The position numbers were made by a program, and so were the translations under genes. 34,204 nt of DNA from Bauldia litoralis (lineage in GTDB: Bacteria > Pseudomonadota > Alphaproteobacteria > Rhizobiales > Kaistiaceae), in assembly GCA_945882315.1 (NCBI GenBank), contig CAMCWB010000038.1, positions 1 through 34,204 on the forward strand. Direction: 5' to 3'. Positions 8,461 through 17,339 of the stretch are shown in pieces. Numbering within the stretch: the first letter of the stretch is position 1; each line of letters opens with the position of its first letter. The notes under the pieces were generated by a model. It was not told the DNA's origin. It did not search any database and saw nothing but the letters and a program-made list of their open reading frames with translations.

Positions 8461-9449
8461 TGTGCGGCGGGAGCGGGTGCCGCAGGTGCAGGGGGGGTCA
8501 CAGGCGCCGGCGTCGCAGGTGCCGACACCGCGGGCGCCGGCGTGGCGCCACGCACGACCGGCATGCCGGTGAGCGGAGCGGCCCCTGTCGCATCATTGAA
8601 GTAGCGGAAGAATTCCGAGTTCGGCGAGATCAGCATCCGTGTCGTGCCCGCCTTCAGGCCCACCTGGTATGCCTGCATCGACCGGTAGAAGTCGAAGAAC
8701 TCCGGATTGGCGCCATAGGCGAGCGCGAAGGTATTGGTACGGGTCGCGTCGCCATCGCCACGAACCTGCTCCGATTCCCGGTTCGCCTCGGCGACGATGA
8801 CGGTCGCGGCGCGATCCGCCTCTGCCCGGATTCGACGGGCAGCCTGCTCGCCCTGGGCGCGGATCTCGGTTGCCTCGCGCTGGCGCTCGGTCTGCATCCG
8901 CTGGTAGATCGCCTCGCTGTTGGCTGCAGGCAGATCTGCGCGGCGGATACGCACGTCGATGACCTGGATGCCGAAGCTGCCGGCCTCGCGGTTGACCCGC
9001 TCGGTGATCCTCTGCATCAGCGCCGAACGCTGGTCGCGGACGACGGTCTCGAAGGTCGACTCGCCGAGCACCTGGCGGACGGCCGAGTTGAGCAGCACCG
9101 AGAGGCGCTGGTCGGCCCCGGCGACGCTGCCGGCGGCCTGGTAGAAGCGCAGCGGATCGATGATCTTGTAGCGGCCGAAGGCATCGACGACGAGCCGCTT
9201 CTGGTCGGACGCGATGATTTCGAGCGGCGGCGAATCGAGGTCGAGGATGCGCTTGTCGAGGAGCTCGACATTGTCGATCAGCGGCAGCTTGGTGTAGAGC
9301 CCGGCTATCTTCACGACACGCACCGGCTCGCCGAAACGCAGCACGAGCGCCTGCTGGGTCTGGTGGACGACGAAGAGCGACAGATAGGCGAGGATGCCGA
9401 TCGCCGCGAGGATGGCGAGGCCAACGCCTCCGAACAGACGGGCGGTCAT
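8457..9449 (-). CDS. hflC: Membrane protease FtsH modulator HflC
   Basis: This 330-residue SPFH/prohibitin-family protein forms, with HflK, a large periplasmic assembly around the FtsH protease and modulates its activity on membrane proteins. A single N-terminal membrane segment spans about residues 7-28, followed by the SPFH domain (RFGEPVRV, AGLYTKLPLID) and a coiled-coil stretch rich in Arg, Glu and Ala (ERQREATEIRAQGEQAARRIRAEA region). The last 40 residues are a Pro/Ala-rich tail, longer than usual. The start overlaps the hflK stop by four bases and the stop overlaps the DUF2065 start by four, which gives tight coupling. Confidence 0.95.
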   Translation of the reverse strand: MTARLFGGVGLAILAAIGILAYLSLFVVHQTQQALVLRFGEPVRVVKIAGLYTKLPLIDNVELLDKRILDLDSPPLEIIASDQKRLVVDAFGRYKIIDPLRFYQAAGSVAGADQRLSVLLNSAVRQVLGESTFETVVRDQRSALMQRITERVNREAGSFGIQVIDVRIRRADLPAANSEAIYQRMQTERQREATEIRAQGEQAARRIRAEADRAATVIVAEANRESEQVRGDGDATRTNTFALAYGANPEFFDFYRSMQAYQVGLKAGTTRMLISPNSEFFRYFNDATGAAPLTGMPVVRGATPAPAVSAPATPAPVTPPAPAAPAPAAQ

Positions 9450-10582
9450 TGTGCGGCTCCCGTCGTGCTGCTTTGCGGGCGGGCCAGTTCGTTCAGCGGC
9501 AGGTAGGGCACGACGCCGCCGGCGCCGGTGGTATTCTCGTCGACAATGATCTTGTCCATGTCCGAAAGGACGCTTTCCATCGTTTCGAGGAAGATGCGCC
9601 GGCGGGTCACGTCGGGCGCCTTCTCGTATTCCGTCAGGACCTTGGTGAAGCGATCCGCCTGGCCGCGTGCCTCGGCAATCGTCCGGTCGCGATAGGCGTT
9701 GGCCGCCTCGGTGATCTGCGAGGCCTGGCCGCGGGCTTCGGGAATGATGCGGTTGGAATAGGTCTGCGCTTCGTTCTGGATACGCTCCTGGTCGGCACGC
9801 GCCGCCTGGACGTCGCGGAACGCATCGATGACCTCGGCCGGCGGATCGACCTTGAGAAGCTGGACCTGCGTGACCTGCACGCCGGCGCCGTAACCGTCGA
9901 GCATCGACTGCATGAGCTCCTGGACAGCCGTCTCGGTGATCTGCCGCGCCTGGGTCAGGATCGGCTGGATGTTGGAACGGCCGACGATCTCGCGCATGGC
10001 GCTCTCGGCCACCGCCTTCACCGTGTTTTCCGGATTCTGGATGTTGAACAGGAAATCCTCGGCATTGTTGATGACCCAGAACACCGAGAAATCGATGTCG
10101 ACGATATTCTCGTCGCCGGTCAGCATCAGGCTTTCTTCCGGGATGTCGCGGCCCATGCCGACCGTGCCGACGTCATCGGCGATCTGGCCGACGGTCACGC
10201 GGTTCACGAAGGTGACCTTCGGCGTATAGACCTCGTCGATCGGATAAGGGAGGCGGTAGTTGAGGCCGGGCTGGGCCTGCCGGTCGAACGAGCCGAAGCG
10301 GAGCACGATGCCGAGCTCGTCCGGCTGGACACGGAAGGTGAAGAAATTATAGCCGAGGAACGCGACGCCAAGCACCAGCACCGCAATCAGCGCCAGCGGG
10401 TTGAGTCCGCCAGCGCCGCCGAGGCCGCCGCCACCTGGCAGCACGCGCTTCAGACGATCCTGGCTGCGCCGGAGCAATTCTTCGAGATCGGGCGGCTGCG
10501 GACCGGTGCTGCGCGGACCTTGGCCCCAGGGACCGCCGTTTCCGCCTTTCCAGCCGCCGCCGGATTGATTGCTCCAGGGCAT
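9446..10582 (-). CDS. hflK: Membrane protease FtsH modulator HflK
   Basis: This 378-residue SPFH-family partner of HflC is anchored by one membrane segment (LNPLALIAVLVLGVAFLGYNFF, around residues 70-90). Before it lies the Gly-rich cytoplasmic leader typical of HflK (MPWSNQSGGGWKGGNGGPWG). I chose the ATG at 10580-10582, which begins this leader and has GAAGGG just upstream; the longer open frame begins 41 residues earlier with no family resemblance. The SPFH domain and the coiled-coil region (QNEAQTYSNRIIPEARGQA) are complete. A sigma70-like promoter lies 70-100 bp upstream, so hflKC can be transcribed separately from folA. Confidence 0.95.
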   Translation of the reverse strand: MPWSNQSGGGWKGGNGGPWGQGPRSTGPQPPDLEELLRRSQDRLKRVLPGGGGLGGAGGLNPLALIAVLVLGVAFLGYNFFTFRVQPDELGIVLRFGSFDRQAQPGLNYRLPYPIDEVYTPKVTFVNRVTVGQIADDVGTVGMGRDIPEESLMLTGDENIVDIDFSVFWVINNAEDFLFNIQNPENTVKAVAESAMREIVGRSNIQPILTQARQITETAVQELMQSMLDGYGAGVQVTQVQLLKVDPPAEVIDAFRDVQAARADQERIQNEAQTYSNRIIPEARGQASQITEAANAYRDRTIAEARGQADRFTKVLTEYEKAPDVTRRRIFLETMESVLSDMDKIIVDENTTGAGGVVPYLPLNELARPQSSTTGAAQ

Positions 10583-10609
10583 CTTTTTCCCTTCGGGGAT
10601 TGTCGCAGC

Positions 10610-10628
10610 GCCGGGCAAAAGTCCCGGC
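10610..10628 (-). other. Hairpin in the hflK untranslated leader
   Basis: GCCGGG and CCCGGC form a perfect six-base stem with a seven-base loop between the predicted hflK promoter and the start codon. No T-run follows on the minus strand, so it is not a typical terminator. It may stabilise the message or affect translation. Confidence 0.4.
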
Positions 10629-10654
10629 GGTCTGCAAAGAAATCGTTGGCGCGG

Positions 10655-10683
10655 GTTATAGGCGACTAAGTCCGCCCTTTCAA
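10655..10683 (-). promoter_or_regulatory. Sigma70-like promoter of hflKC
   Basis: On the minus strand TTGAAA (10683-10678) and TATAAC (10660-10655) stand 17 bp apart, which is ideal for a housekeeping promoter. It lies in the 165-bp gap between folA and hflK and points at hflK. A transcription start near 10648 would give a leader of roughly 65 nt. Confidence 0.6.
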
Positions 10684-10747
10684 CGCAACCCGCCTCGAAT
10701 GGCAAACGCGCTGAACCCCTGTCACTTGGTGGTTCGGAAGCACTCTT

Positions 10748-11275
10748 TCAATCGGCGTCGAACGGCGTCGTCCGCACATAGACAACGAAGGTCGTCGCGG
10801 CACTGTCTTTCGGCCCGGAAGGCAGCCTTTCCGCCGTTGTCGCCCGCCAGACGGCAGGGTCGATCGCCGGGAAATGCGTGTCGCCACCGGGTGCCGCTTC
10901 GACATGGGTGATGTAGAGCAGGTCGGCGCGTTCGAAGGCGGCGCGATAGACCTCGCCGCCGCCGATCACCATAATTTCATCGTCCGCCGCGGCGCGGGCC
11001 CCCGCCTCGGCGGCGACCAGGGCGGCATCGACGCTCGGCACCACCGTCACGCCCTCGGGCGCGAAGTCTTTCTGCCGGGTCACGACGAAATTGACCCGGC
11101 CGGCGAGCGGCTTGCCGATCGATTCGAAGGTCTTGCGGCCCATGATCACCGGCTTGCCCATGGTCAGCGCCTTGAAACGCTTCAGGTCGCCAGACAGCCG
11201 CCAGGGCATGGCATTGCCGGCGCCGATCACGCCATTCTCCGCCACGGCAGCAATGATCGACAGGCGGATCGTCAC
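10748..11275 (-). CDS. folA: Dihydrofolate reductase
   Basis: This 175-residue enzyme reduces dihydrofolate to tetrahydrofolate with NADPH and regenerates the cofactor oxidised by ThyA. The marks are the N-terminal GVIGAGNAMPWRLSGDLKRFK region with Trp25 and the active-site acid Asp30, then MGRKTFESIG and the IGGGEVY nucleotide-binding segment. The start is GTG, which overlaps the stop codon of the upstream UPF0114 gene in GTGA. thyA lies two genes upstream on the same strand, a common pairing of this cycle. Confidence 0.96.
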   Translation of the reverse strand: MTIRLSIIAAVAENGVIGAGNAMPWRLSGDLKRFKALTMGKPVIMGRKTFESIGKPLAGRVNFVVTRQKDFAPEGVTVVPSVDAALVAAEAGARAAADDEIMVIGGGEVYRAAFERADLLYITHVEAAPGGDTHFPAIDPAVWRATTAERLPSGPKDSAATTFVVYVRTTPFDAD

Positions 11276-11790
11276 GGTTTCAGGTTGGCCATGATCTTTT
11301 CAAGGTAGCCCAGCATCACCGCCGAAAGGATGAAAGTCACGTGAAGGATCGTCAGCCACATGACTTTGCTCATATAGCCGTCCGGACCAATATATTGGTT
11401 TATGTTCAGGAATACCTGCAGCAGATGGATCGATGAGATCGCGACGATCGATGATGCGACTTTGATCTTGAGGCTGCCCGAATCCATCTTGCCGAGCCAG
11501 GACAATTCGGTGGTCTTCGACTCATCGAAGCGACCGACGAAATTCTCGTAGCTCGAGATCATCACCATGACGAGAAGACTGGCGACCAGTGCCGCATCGA
11601 TCAGCGACAGCATGGCGAGAATCATGTCGTTCTCGCTCAGCACCATCACCTTGGCGGCGATCTCGAGGAATTTGAGCACGAATGAGAAGGCATAGACCGC
11701 AAGCGCTGCGCCGAGCCCGACATAGAAGACCACCAGGATCCAGCGGCTTGCCAGAATCAGGCGCTCGATCAGCAATTCCATCGATTTCAA
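11272..11790 (-). CDS. UPF0114 (YqhA-type) inner-membrane protein
   Basis: This 172-residue integral membrane protein has four hydrophobic segments, near residues 14-38, 58-80, 115-132 and 142-162. The conserved stretches are LVMVMISSYENFVGRFD, WLGKMDSGSLKIKVASSIVAISSIHLLQ and the closing GYLEKI. They match YqhA of Escherichia coli closely; the family's function is not known. Two starts are possible. TTG at 11790 has GGAG seven bases before it, and ATG at 11781 matches the usual family start but has the same GGAG sixteen bases away. I prefer the TTG. The gene stands between the GNAT gene and folA and overlaps the folA start. Confidence 0.9.
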   Translation of the reverse strand: MKSMELLIERLILASRWILVVFYVGLGAALAVYAFSFVLKFLEIAAKVMVLSENDMILAMLSLIDAALVASLLVMVMISSYENFVGRFDESKTTELSWLGKMDSGSLKIKVASSIVAISSIHLLQVFLNINQYIGPDGYMSKVMWLTILHVTFILSAVMLGYLEKIMANLKP

Positions 11791-11829
11791 CGCAAAGCTC
11801 CACGTAAGATCAGCGGGATATCCGCCGCT

Positions 11830-12348
11830 TCATATACGTGCTCCGACGGCAGCGCCAAGGCTTGGCGCCGCCATGCCGCCCAGCGCCGCCAGCGCCGAGC
11901 CATCGAGCCGGCACATGGTCCAGCCGTTCATCAGCGTCGCCCCCATCGAGCGGTAGAAGGCGATCGCCGGCTCGTTCCAGTCGAGCACCGACCATTCCAG
12001 CCGGCCGAGATTCTCCGCCAGGCAGCGCGCCGCGAGATGGCCGAGGAGAATGCGGCCGACGCCAAGACCGCGATGTTCGGGCTTCACGAAGAGGTCTTCG
12101 AGATAGAGCCCATGCTTCCCGCGGAAGGTCGAGAACGTATAGAACCACAGCCCGAAGCCGACGATCTCGCCGTCGATCTCGGCAAGGTCGCAGAAGACCC
12201 GCGGCGTCTCGCCGAACAGCGCTTCCGCGACCTGTTCCGGCGTCGCCTCGACCTCATGGAGAAGCCGTTCGTAGTCGGCGAGCGAACTGATCAGCTCGAA
12301 AACCGCGTTGACATCGCTGGGCCGCGCCGCCCGGACGGTTACACTCAT
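11830..12348 (-). CDS. GNAT family N-acetyltransferase
   Basis: This 172-residue protein has the acetyl-CoA binding signature of the family ([21 protein letters not shown], about residues 85-105) and the later [14 protein letters not shown] motif. The pattern [22 protein letters not shown] resembles the subgroup that includes diamine and thialysine acetyltransferases, so a small amine substrate is possible but unproven. The start overlaps the thyA stop in ATGA. A longer open frame upstream is only a shadow of thyA. The last residues ([16 protein letters not shown]) are low-complexity. Confidence 0.88.
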   Translation of the reverse strand: MSVTVRAARPSDVNAVFELISSLADYERLLHEVEATPEQVAEALFGETPRVFCDLAEIDGEIVGFGLWFYTFSTFRGKHGLYLEDLFVKPEHRGLGVGRILLGHLAARCLAENLGRLEWSVLDWNEPAIAFYRSMGATLMNGWTMCRLDGSALAALGGMAAPSLGAAVGARI

Positions 12349-13139
12349 ACTGCTACCGCCGCCTTGATGTGAGGATGGGGATCGTAGCCTTCCAGCGCGA
12401 AATCCGGATAGACGAAGTCGAAGATCGAGCCGACCTCGGGGTTGATCTTCATGGTCGGCAGCGGCTTCGGATCGCGCGCGAGCTGAAGCCGCGCCTGCTC
12501 GATATGGTTCAGGTAGAGATGCGCGTCGCCGAGCGTGTGGATGAAGTCGCCCGGCTCCAGCCCTGTGACCTGCGCCACCATCATGGTCAGGAGCGCGTAG
12601 GAGGCGATGTTGAACGGCACGCCGAGGAAGATGTCGCCGGAACGCTGGTAGAGTTGGCAGCTCAGCTTGCCGTTCAGGACGTAGAACTGGAAGAGGCAAT
12701 GGCAGGGCGGCAGCGCCTGCTTGTCGACCTCGGCCGGATTCCACGCCGTGACGATCAGCCGGCGTGAATCGGGGTTTGAACGAATCGCGTCAACCACTTG
12801 ACGAATCTGGTCGATCGCCTCGCCCTCGCCGGCCGGCCACGACCGCCATTGGGCGCCATAGACCGGTCCGAGATCGCCATTCGCGTCGGCCCAGTCGTCC
12901 CAGATGGAAACGCCGTTGGCCTTGAGATAGCGGATATTGGTGTCGCCGGAGAGGAACCAGATCAGTTCATGGATGATCGATTTGAGGTGGACCTTCTTGG
13001 TCGTCACCAGCGGAAAGCCTTGCGCAAGGTCGAAGCGCATGTGATGGCCGAAGACCGACAGCGTGCCGGTGCCGGTCCGGTCGCGCTTCTCGACCCCATG
13101 GTCGAGGACATGCCGCATCAGGTCTAGATATTGCCGCAT
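12345..13139 (-). CDS. thyA: Thymidylate synthase
   Basis: This 264-residue enzyme methylates dUMP to dTMP using methylene-tetrahydrofolate and releases dihydrofolate for FolA. The catalytic Cys146 lies in [11 protein letters not shown], and the dUMP-binding region [21 protein letters not shown] is intact, as are [11 protein letters not shown] and the C-terminal [11 protein letters not shown]. The length equals the classical 264-residue form. It is the first gene of the block that also holds folA. It starts 53 bp after the MFS exporter gene on the same strand. Confidence 0.97.
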   Translation of the reverse strand: MRQYLDLMRHVLDHGVEKRDRTGTGTLSVFGHHMRFDLAQGFPLVTTKKVHLKSIIHELIWFLSGDTNIRYLKANGVSIWDDWADANGDLGPVYGAQWRSWPAGEGEAIDQIRQVVDAIRSNPDSRRLIVTAWNPAEVDKQALPPCHCLFQFYVLNGKLSCQLYQRSGDIFLGVPFNIASYALLTMMVAQVTGLEPGDFIHTLGDAHLYLNHIEQARLQLARDPKPLPTMKINPEVGSIFDFVYPDFALEGYDPHPHIKAAVAV

Positions 13140-13192
13140 GAGTCCAAATCTACCTCAATTCGGCTCGTTCGCCAGACCCTCATCGCCACACC

Positions 13193-14380
13193 TCAGATCG
13201 TTTGTCCGGGGGACAGGACGACGCGGCTGAGGATGAAAGCAAGCACTGCGCAGAGCGCGATCGCCGCGACCATCGGCAGCGACGTCCCGTCGAAGAAGGC
13301 GCTGGTGAAAAGCACCGCCAGCGCGCCGCAGACCATCTGGATTGTCCCCATCAGGGCCGAAGCCGTGCCGGCGATCGGCCCGTGCCGGTCGAGCGCCAGC
13401 CCGGCGGTCGAGGGAATGACCAGGCCGAGACAGGAGAAGCAGAGGAAAAGCATGGGGATCAGCACGGACAGGCGGTCGACGCCGGCGAGCGTCACGACAA
13501 AGAGCGCCACCGCCATCACGGCATAGCCCAGCACTGCGGCACGGATCACCCGCGTGAAGCCGAATCGCCGCGCCAGCAGGCCCGAGAGCTGCGCCGAGCC
13601 GATGAAGCCGACGGCATTGCACGAAAAGGCAAAGCTGAAGATGGTCGGTGTCAGGCCGAAATGATCGATATAGACGAAGGACACGCTGGCGATGAAGGTG
13701 AAGAAGCTGGCGATGCCAAACCCGCCGATCAGCGACACCCCGAGAAACCGGAGATCGCGGAGCAGCGTGAGGTAGCCCCTGATGACGCTGCCGAAACTCG
13801 CCGCCACCCGCTGCTCGGAAGGCCGCGTCTCCGGCAGGGCGAAGGCAACCAGGGCCAGGGCGGCGACGCCGACCAGCGACATCGCGACGAAGACGGCCCG
13901 CCAGCCGGCGATCAGGATCAGGCCGCTGCCGGCCAGCGGCGCCAGCACCGGCGCGACGCTGAAGACGAGCATGATCAGCGCCATCAGCCGGGCCGCGTCG
14001 GGGCCGGTATGGAGGTCGCGGACGATCGCCCGCGGGATGATCATCCCGGCGCAGGCGCCGATCCCCTGGAGGAAGCGGCAGGCAATCAGGGCCTCGATGG
14101 TCGGCGCGAACGCGCAGCCGATCGAGCCGATGACGAAGAGGACGATGCCGAAATAGAGAGGCCGGCGCCGCCCGACCATGTCCGAAACCGGCCCATAAAT
14201 GATCTGGCAGAGCGCCACCGCCCCGATGAAAATCATGAGGCTCGCCTGCGTGCCGGCGATCGAGGTGTCGAGATCGGCCGCGATTGTCGGCATCGCCGGC
14301 AGATACATGTCGATCGCAAACGGGCCCATCGCCGAAAGAAGGCCGAGGACGAGGGCATTGCGGGCAAAACCGTGCTGCAT
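13193..14380 (-). CDS. Bcr/CflA-type MFS multidrug exporter
   Basis: This 395-residue protein has twelve predicted membrane segments and is of the major facilitator superfamily. FAIDMYLPAMPTIAADL in the first helix and loop, the motif GPVSDMVGRRRPL between helices 2 and 3, and RAIVRDLHTG are typical of the Bcr/CflA drug:proton antiporters. The substrate cannot be told from sequence. I chose the ATG at 14378-14380 because the membrane part begins right after it; the open frame could extend 13 Arg-rich residues upstream. No regulator gene is adjacent. Confidence 0.9.
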   Translation of the reverse strand: MQHGFARNALVLGLLSAMGPFAIDMYLPAMPTIAADLDTSIAGTQASLMIFIGAVALCQIIYGPVSDMVGRRRPLYFGIVLFVIGSIGCAFAPTIEALIACRFLQGIGACAGMIIPRAIVRDLHTGPDAARLMALIMLVFSVAPVLAPLAGSGLILIAGWRAVFVAMSLVGVAALALVAFALPETRPSEQRVAASFGSVIRGYLTLLRDLRFLGVSLIGGFGIASFFTFIASVSFVYIDHFGLTPTIFSFAFSCNAVGFIGSAQLSGLLARRFGFTRVIRAAVLGYAVMAVALFVVTLAGVDRLSVLIPMLFLCFSCLGLVIPSTAGLALDRHGPIAGTASALMGTIQMVCGALAVLFTSAFFDGTSLPMVAAIALCAVLAFILSRVVLSPGQTI

Positions 14381-14479
14381 CGGGTGCTCATCGAGGGAGG
14401 CGGAGCGACGACGGCGCACGCGGGAGGAGGCATATAGAGCGATCGATGCTGCACTGCAACATCGATCGCCGCAAAATCT

Positions 14480-15544
14480 TCAGACGGCCTGCTTTTCCGG
14501 CAGCGTCTCTTTGTCCCGGAGCGCCTTCCTGACCGCCGGCGCCACCTTGGTGCCGAACAGCTCTATCGAATGCATGAGCTTGTCATGCGGCAGCGCGCCG
14601 ACGCTGAACTGGCAGAGGAAGCGCTGGTGGCCGAATATCTCGTGCTGGAAGAGGATCTTCTCGACCACCTGCTCCGGGCTGCCGACGAATTGCGCCCCGC
14701 GGAGCGTCCGCCCGGCTTCGAACTGGGCCCGCGTCGTCGGCGGCCAGCCGCGTTCCTTGCCGATCCGGGTCATCGCCTCGGCAAAGGGCGGGAACGCCTC
14801 GTCGGCCGCCTGCTGCGACGTGTCGGCGACATAGCCATGCGAATTGATGCTGATCGGCAGGGTCGCCGGATCGTGCCCGCCGCGCGCCGCCGCCTGGCGG
14901 AAAAGATCGGCGAAGGGCGCGAAGCGCTCCGGCTCGCCGCCGATGACGGCAAGCGCCAGCGGCAGGCCGAGCGTGCCGGCCCGCACGACCGACTGCGGCG
15001 TGCCGCCGACCGCGATCCACACCGGCAGCGGGTTCTGGATCGGCCGCGGATAGACGCCTTGCCCGTTGATCGCGGCGCGGTGCTTGCCCGACCAGGTGAC
15101 CTTGACGCTGTCGCGGATCTTCAGGAGCAGGTCGAGCTTCTCGGAGAAGAGCGCGTCATAGTCCTCGAGCGCATAGCCGAAGAGCGGAAAGGATTCGATG
15201 AAGGAGCCCCTGCCCGCCATGATCTCGGCCCTCCCGCCGGAAATCAGGTCGACCGTCGCGAACTCCTGGAAGACCCGGACCGGATCGTCGGACGAAAGCA
15301 CGTTCACGGCGCTCGTGAGGCGGATATTCTTCGTCCGCGCCGCCGCGGCCGCCAGCACTACGGCCGGCGCCGAGACCGCGAAATCCGGCCGGTGATGCTC
15401 GCCGATGCCGAAGACATCGAGCCCGACCTGATCGGCCAGTTCGATCTCCTCCATCAGGTTCTTCAGCCGCGTCGCCGCGTCGATCTGCCGGCCGGTCACC
15501 GGGTCCGGCGACATCTCGGCAAAAGTGTAGATTCCGATTTCCAT
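14480..15544 (-). CDS. Luciferase-like flavin-dependent monooxygenase (LLM class)
   Basis: This 354-residue TIM-barrel protein of the bacterial luciferase family probably uses FMNH2 supplied by a separate reductase. Characteristic parts are [39 protein letters not shown] and [18 protein letters not shown]. They match the LLM subgroup that includes the structurally solved Agrobacterium protein Atu2307, for which no substrate is known to me. The start is clear because it begins with the first barrel strand. Upstream lies a 9-bp inverted repeat (15563-15598) that could be an operator. No reductase gene is nearby. Confidence 0.9.
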   Translation of the reverse strand: MEIGIYTFAEMSPDPVTGRQIDAATRLKNLMEEIELADQVGLDVFGIGEHHRPDFAVSAPAVVLAAAAARTKNIRLTSAVNVLSSDDPVRVFQEFATVDLISGGRAEIMAGRGSFIESFPLFGYALEDYDALFSEKLDLLLKIRDSVKVTWSGKHRAAINGQGVYPRPIQNPLPVWIAVGGTPQSVVRAGTLGLPLALAVIGGEPERFAPFADLFRQAAARGGHDPATLPISINSHGYVADTSQQAADEAFPPFAEAMTRIGKERGWPPTTRAQFEAGRTLRGAQFVGSPEQVVEKILFQHEIFGHQRFLCQFSVGALPHDKLMHSIELFGTKVAPAVRKALRDKETLPEKQAV

Positions 15545-15562
15545 GAAGCCCTCAGCCGCTTT

Positions 15563-15598
15563 ATCGCGAAGCCCATTATGTGGAGCGCTCTTCGCGAT
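15563..15598 (-). promoter_or_regulatory. Inverted repeat upstream of the LLM monooxygenase gene
   Basis: ATCGCGAAG (15563-15571) and CTTCGCGAT (15590-15598) are perfect inverted copies, 18 bases apart, starting 19 bp before the LLM start codon. The spacing fits a dimeric regulator site or an mRNA hairpin over the leader. No T-run follows, so a terminator is unlikely. Confidence 0.45.
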
Positions 15599-15656
15599 GC
15601 AGCAAGAGTTCCGGCGTCCTCACCGTTCTTGCTCGGCGATCCGACTCCATTCTGTC

Positions 15657-15685
15657 GTCATCGGCGGGCTTGACCCGCCGATGAC
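15657..15685. repeat. Perfect intergenic palindrome (REP-like)
   Basis: GTCATCGGCGGG (15657-15668) pairs perfectly with CCCGCCGATGAC (15674-15685) around a CTTGA loop. Palindromes with a GGGCTTGACCC core recur in intergenic DNA of Hyphomicrobiales. This one lies 46 bp beyond the 3' end of the DNA glycosylase gene and may act as its transcription terminator, although no T-run follows. Confidence 0.65.
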
Positions 15686-15731
15686 GGTCAAGGGTATCGA
15701 GGTGCACGGTTAAGTGGCCGCGGCGCGCCCA

Positions 15732-16892
15732 TCACATCCCAAGCTGAAACCGCTCGAAACGCTGCAGCGCTTCTTCGACCGGCTTCTTGTGGAGCTTCGC
15801 GGCCCCCTTGCCGATCCAGGTCCATTTCTGGATCAGGAGCTTTCGGTTGGCTCGGTCGGTCTTGAGGTCGAGCGCCGCGACGATCTCGTCGCCGACCAGG
15901 ACCGGCAGCGCGAAATAGCCGAGCTTCCGTTTCTCCTTCGGCACATAGGCCTCGAAGATGTGGTCATAGTCGAAGAAGAGCTTGAGCCGCTTCCGCTGGA
16001 TGATCAGCGGATCGAAGGGCGACAGGATGTGGACAAGCCCGTCGTCGACGGGGGCTTCCGGTGCGTCGAGCAGTTCCGGCGCCGCCCAATGCTCGGTCTT
16101 GCCGCTCCCCTCGAAAGCGACCGGCACCAGCGTCTTGCGGCGCACCCGGCCCTCGATGAGCTTCCGCACGCCGGGCTTGCTTCTGGCCTCCAGATGGCAA
16201 AGCGAATCAAGGCTGACGATCCCCTGTGCGCGCAGGCCCCGGTCGATGAGATAGTCGAGATATTGCCGGTCGCTGGCCGGCTTCGGCGGCGCCTCCCAGC
16301 CGAAATGCCGCTCGGCCAGTTCATAGGTCTTGAGCATCCCGACACGCTCGCTGATCGTCAGGATGCCGCCATAGAAGGCGATCTGGAGGGCCCGCTTCGA
16401 CGGCTTGCGGCTCGCCCAGGGATGCACCTTGTCGACCAGCACGTCGTCCTCGATGTCGCGGATGGTCAGCGCCCCGCTTTCGCGGATCATCTTCAGCACG
16501 CGCTTCTGGTCTTTCCGGCTCGCCGCTCCGAACCAGTCCTCCGGCTTCTTCCGGTGCGCCCGCATCGCCGCGGCATAGAAGCGGAAATCCCGCGTCGGCA
16601 CGTAGGAGAGCGCATGAGTCCAATACTCGAAGAGCGATTTGTCGATAGTCTGCGCCTGGTGCAGGTCCTCGCGCCGGTACCCGGGAATCCGCGTGAAGAG
16701 AATGTGGTGGTGCGAGCGCTCGATCACGTTGATCGTGTCGATCTGGACATAGCCGAGATGCTCGACCGCCTCCCGCGTCGCCTCCGGACCGGCGCCGAAA
16801 GGGGCCGCGACGTTGAGGCGTTGCGCCTCCAGCCAGAGGCGGCGCGCCTCGGATTTGGCGATTGAATGGGGCTTTGCGGTGCGGGCGGGCAT
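15732..16892 (-). CDS. YcaQ-type winged-helix DNA glycosylase (HTH_42)
   Basis: This 386-residue protein belongs to the HTH_42/YcaQ family, in which characterised members unhook DNA interstrand crosslinks and remove alkylated bases. The family's catalytic QxD motif is present as Gln50-Ile-Asp52 in GYVQIDTINVIERSHHHILFTR. Three winged-helix domains and a C-terminal beta-barrel domain (LSPFDPLIIQRKRLKLFFDYDH) give the usual length. I chose the ATG at 16890-16892; a TTG two codons upstream is also open. It is divergent from ssrA. Function is by family; the actual lesion is unknown. Confidence 0.88.
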   Translation of the reverse strand: MPARTAKPHSIAKSEARRLWLEAQRLNVAAPFGAGPEATREAVEHLGYVQIDTINVIERSHHHILFTRIPGYRREDLHQAQTIDKSLFEYWTHALSYVPTRDFRFYAAAMRAHRKKPEDWFGAASRKDQKRVLKMIRESGALTIRDIEDDVLVDKVHPWASRKPSKRALQIAFYGGILTISERVGMLKTYELAERHFGWEAPPKPASDRQYLDYLIDRGLRAQGIVSLDSLCHLEARSKPGVRKLIEGRVRRKTLVPVAFEGSGKTEHWAAPELLDAPEAPVDDGLVHILSPFDPLIIQRKRLKLFFDYDHIFEAYVPKEKRKLGYFALPVLVGDEIVAALDLKTDRANRKLLIQKWTWIGKGAAKLHKKPVEEALQRFERFQLGM

Positions 16893-16955
16893 GATCAATC
16901 GCGAGTCGGGAGTGGGAAACCGAGATTATCCCCCCGGCGCTCTATCGCCACCCGC

Positions 16956-16984
16956 TTCCCATCGGCATGACGAGTCCCTATATT
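16956..16984 (+). promoter_or_regulatory. Possible ssrA promoter
   Basis: TTCCCA (16956-16961) and TATATT (16979-16984) are 17 bp apart. The -10 is good and the -35 is weak. The predicted start falls just before the hairpin that opens the pre-tmRNA. Nothing else in this gap looks like a promoter for ssrA. Confidence 0.4.
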
Positions 16985-16991
16985 CCCTCTC

Positions 16992-17307
16992 GCCGGCTTC
17001 GGCCGGCTATGGTGATAAACCGCCATCATAATAAGCCTTTCGGACCCGGGGGCAGTACCCGGCGCCTCCACCCGAGCCCGCTTCGTCTGAAGCGGGTTCC
17101 GGCGGGGGCGATATAGGATCGACGAGGGTGTAAAAGGTGGACTTTTGCCCGGCATGGTACCGCCGTTATCGGACCTAAATATAGTTGCCAACGACAACTA
17201 TGCCGAGGCGCGCCTCGCTGCGTAATGCAGTGATGCAACCTCATTCAAAGTCCTTGCGGTTCGCATCGTAAGGCGGGGTTCGGAGGCACCTGGCAACAGA
17301 AGCCTCC
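16992..17307 (+). ncRNA. ssrA: Permuted two-piece transfer-messenger RNA
   Basis: tmRNA frees stalled ribosomes and tags the broken protein for proteolysis. Here the gene is circularly permuted, as in alphaproteobacteria: the acceptor piece comes first. It ends with a T-arm (CGGG and CCCG around GGCAGTA), the acceptor strand CGCCTCC (17063-17069), a discriminator A and CC. The coding piece begins at 17104 with GGGGGCG, which pairs with CGCCTCC along all seven positions (one G-U). Between them lies a 31-base spacer whose CCCGCTTC/GAAGCGGG hairpin would bring the ends together and which is cut out during maturation. The tag ORF is at 17187-17225. The gene opens with a GCCGGC-TTCG-GCCGGC hairpin and ends at a terminator. 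The outer ends are estimates. The terminal A of CCA is not encoded. Confidence 0.93.
17187..17225 (+). other. tmRNA tag reading frame (ANDNYAEARLAA)
   Basis: Twelve codons encode ANDNYAEARLAA and end in TAA. This is the proteolysis tag added to stalled nascent chains. The terminal LAA is the ClpX recognition signal, and the N-terminal AND.Y part is the section bound by SspB-type adaptors. The neighbouring gene encodes such an adaptor. Confidence 0.95.
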
Positions 17308-17317
17308 ACTTATTTTT
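17282..17317 (+). terminator. ssrA 3' hairpin and terminator
   Basis: GGAGGC (17282-17287) pairs with GCCTCC (17302-17307), followed by ACTTATTTTT. It is both the end of the coding piece of tmRNA and a plausible intrinsic terminator. It lies 22 bp before the sspB start. Confidence 0.6.
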
Positions 17318-17339
17318 CTCTCGGGGGTCGACTTCCCGC

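Noticed and set aside
9449-10669. A 406-codon plus-strand open frame opposite hflK
   Set aside because: It is a shadow frame without family resemblance; HflK on the minus strand explains the sequence.
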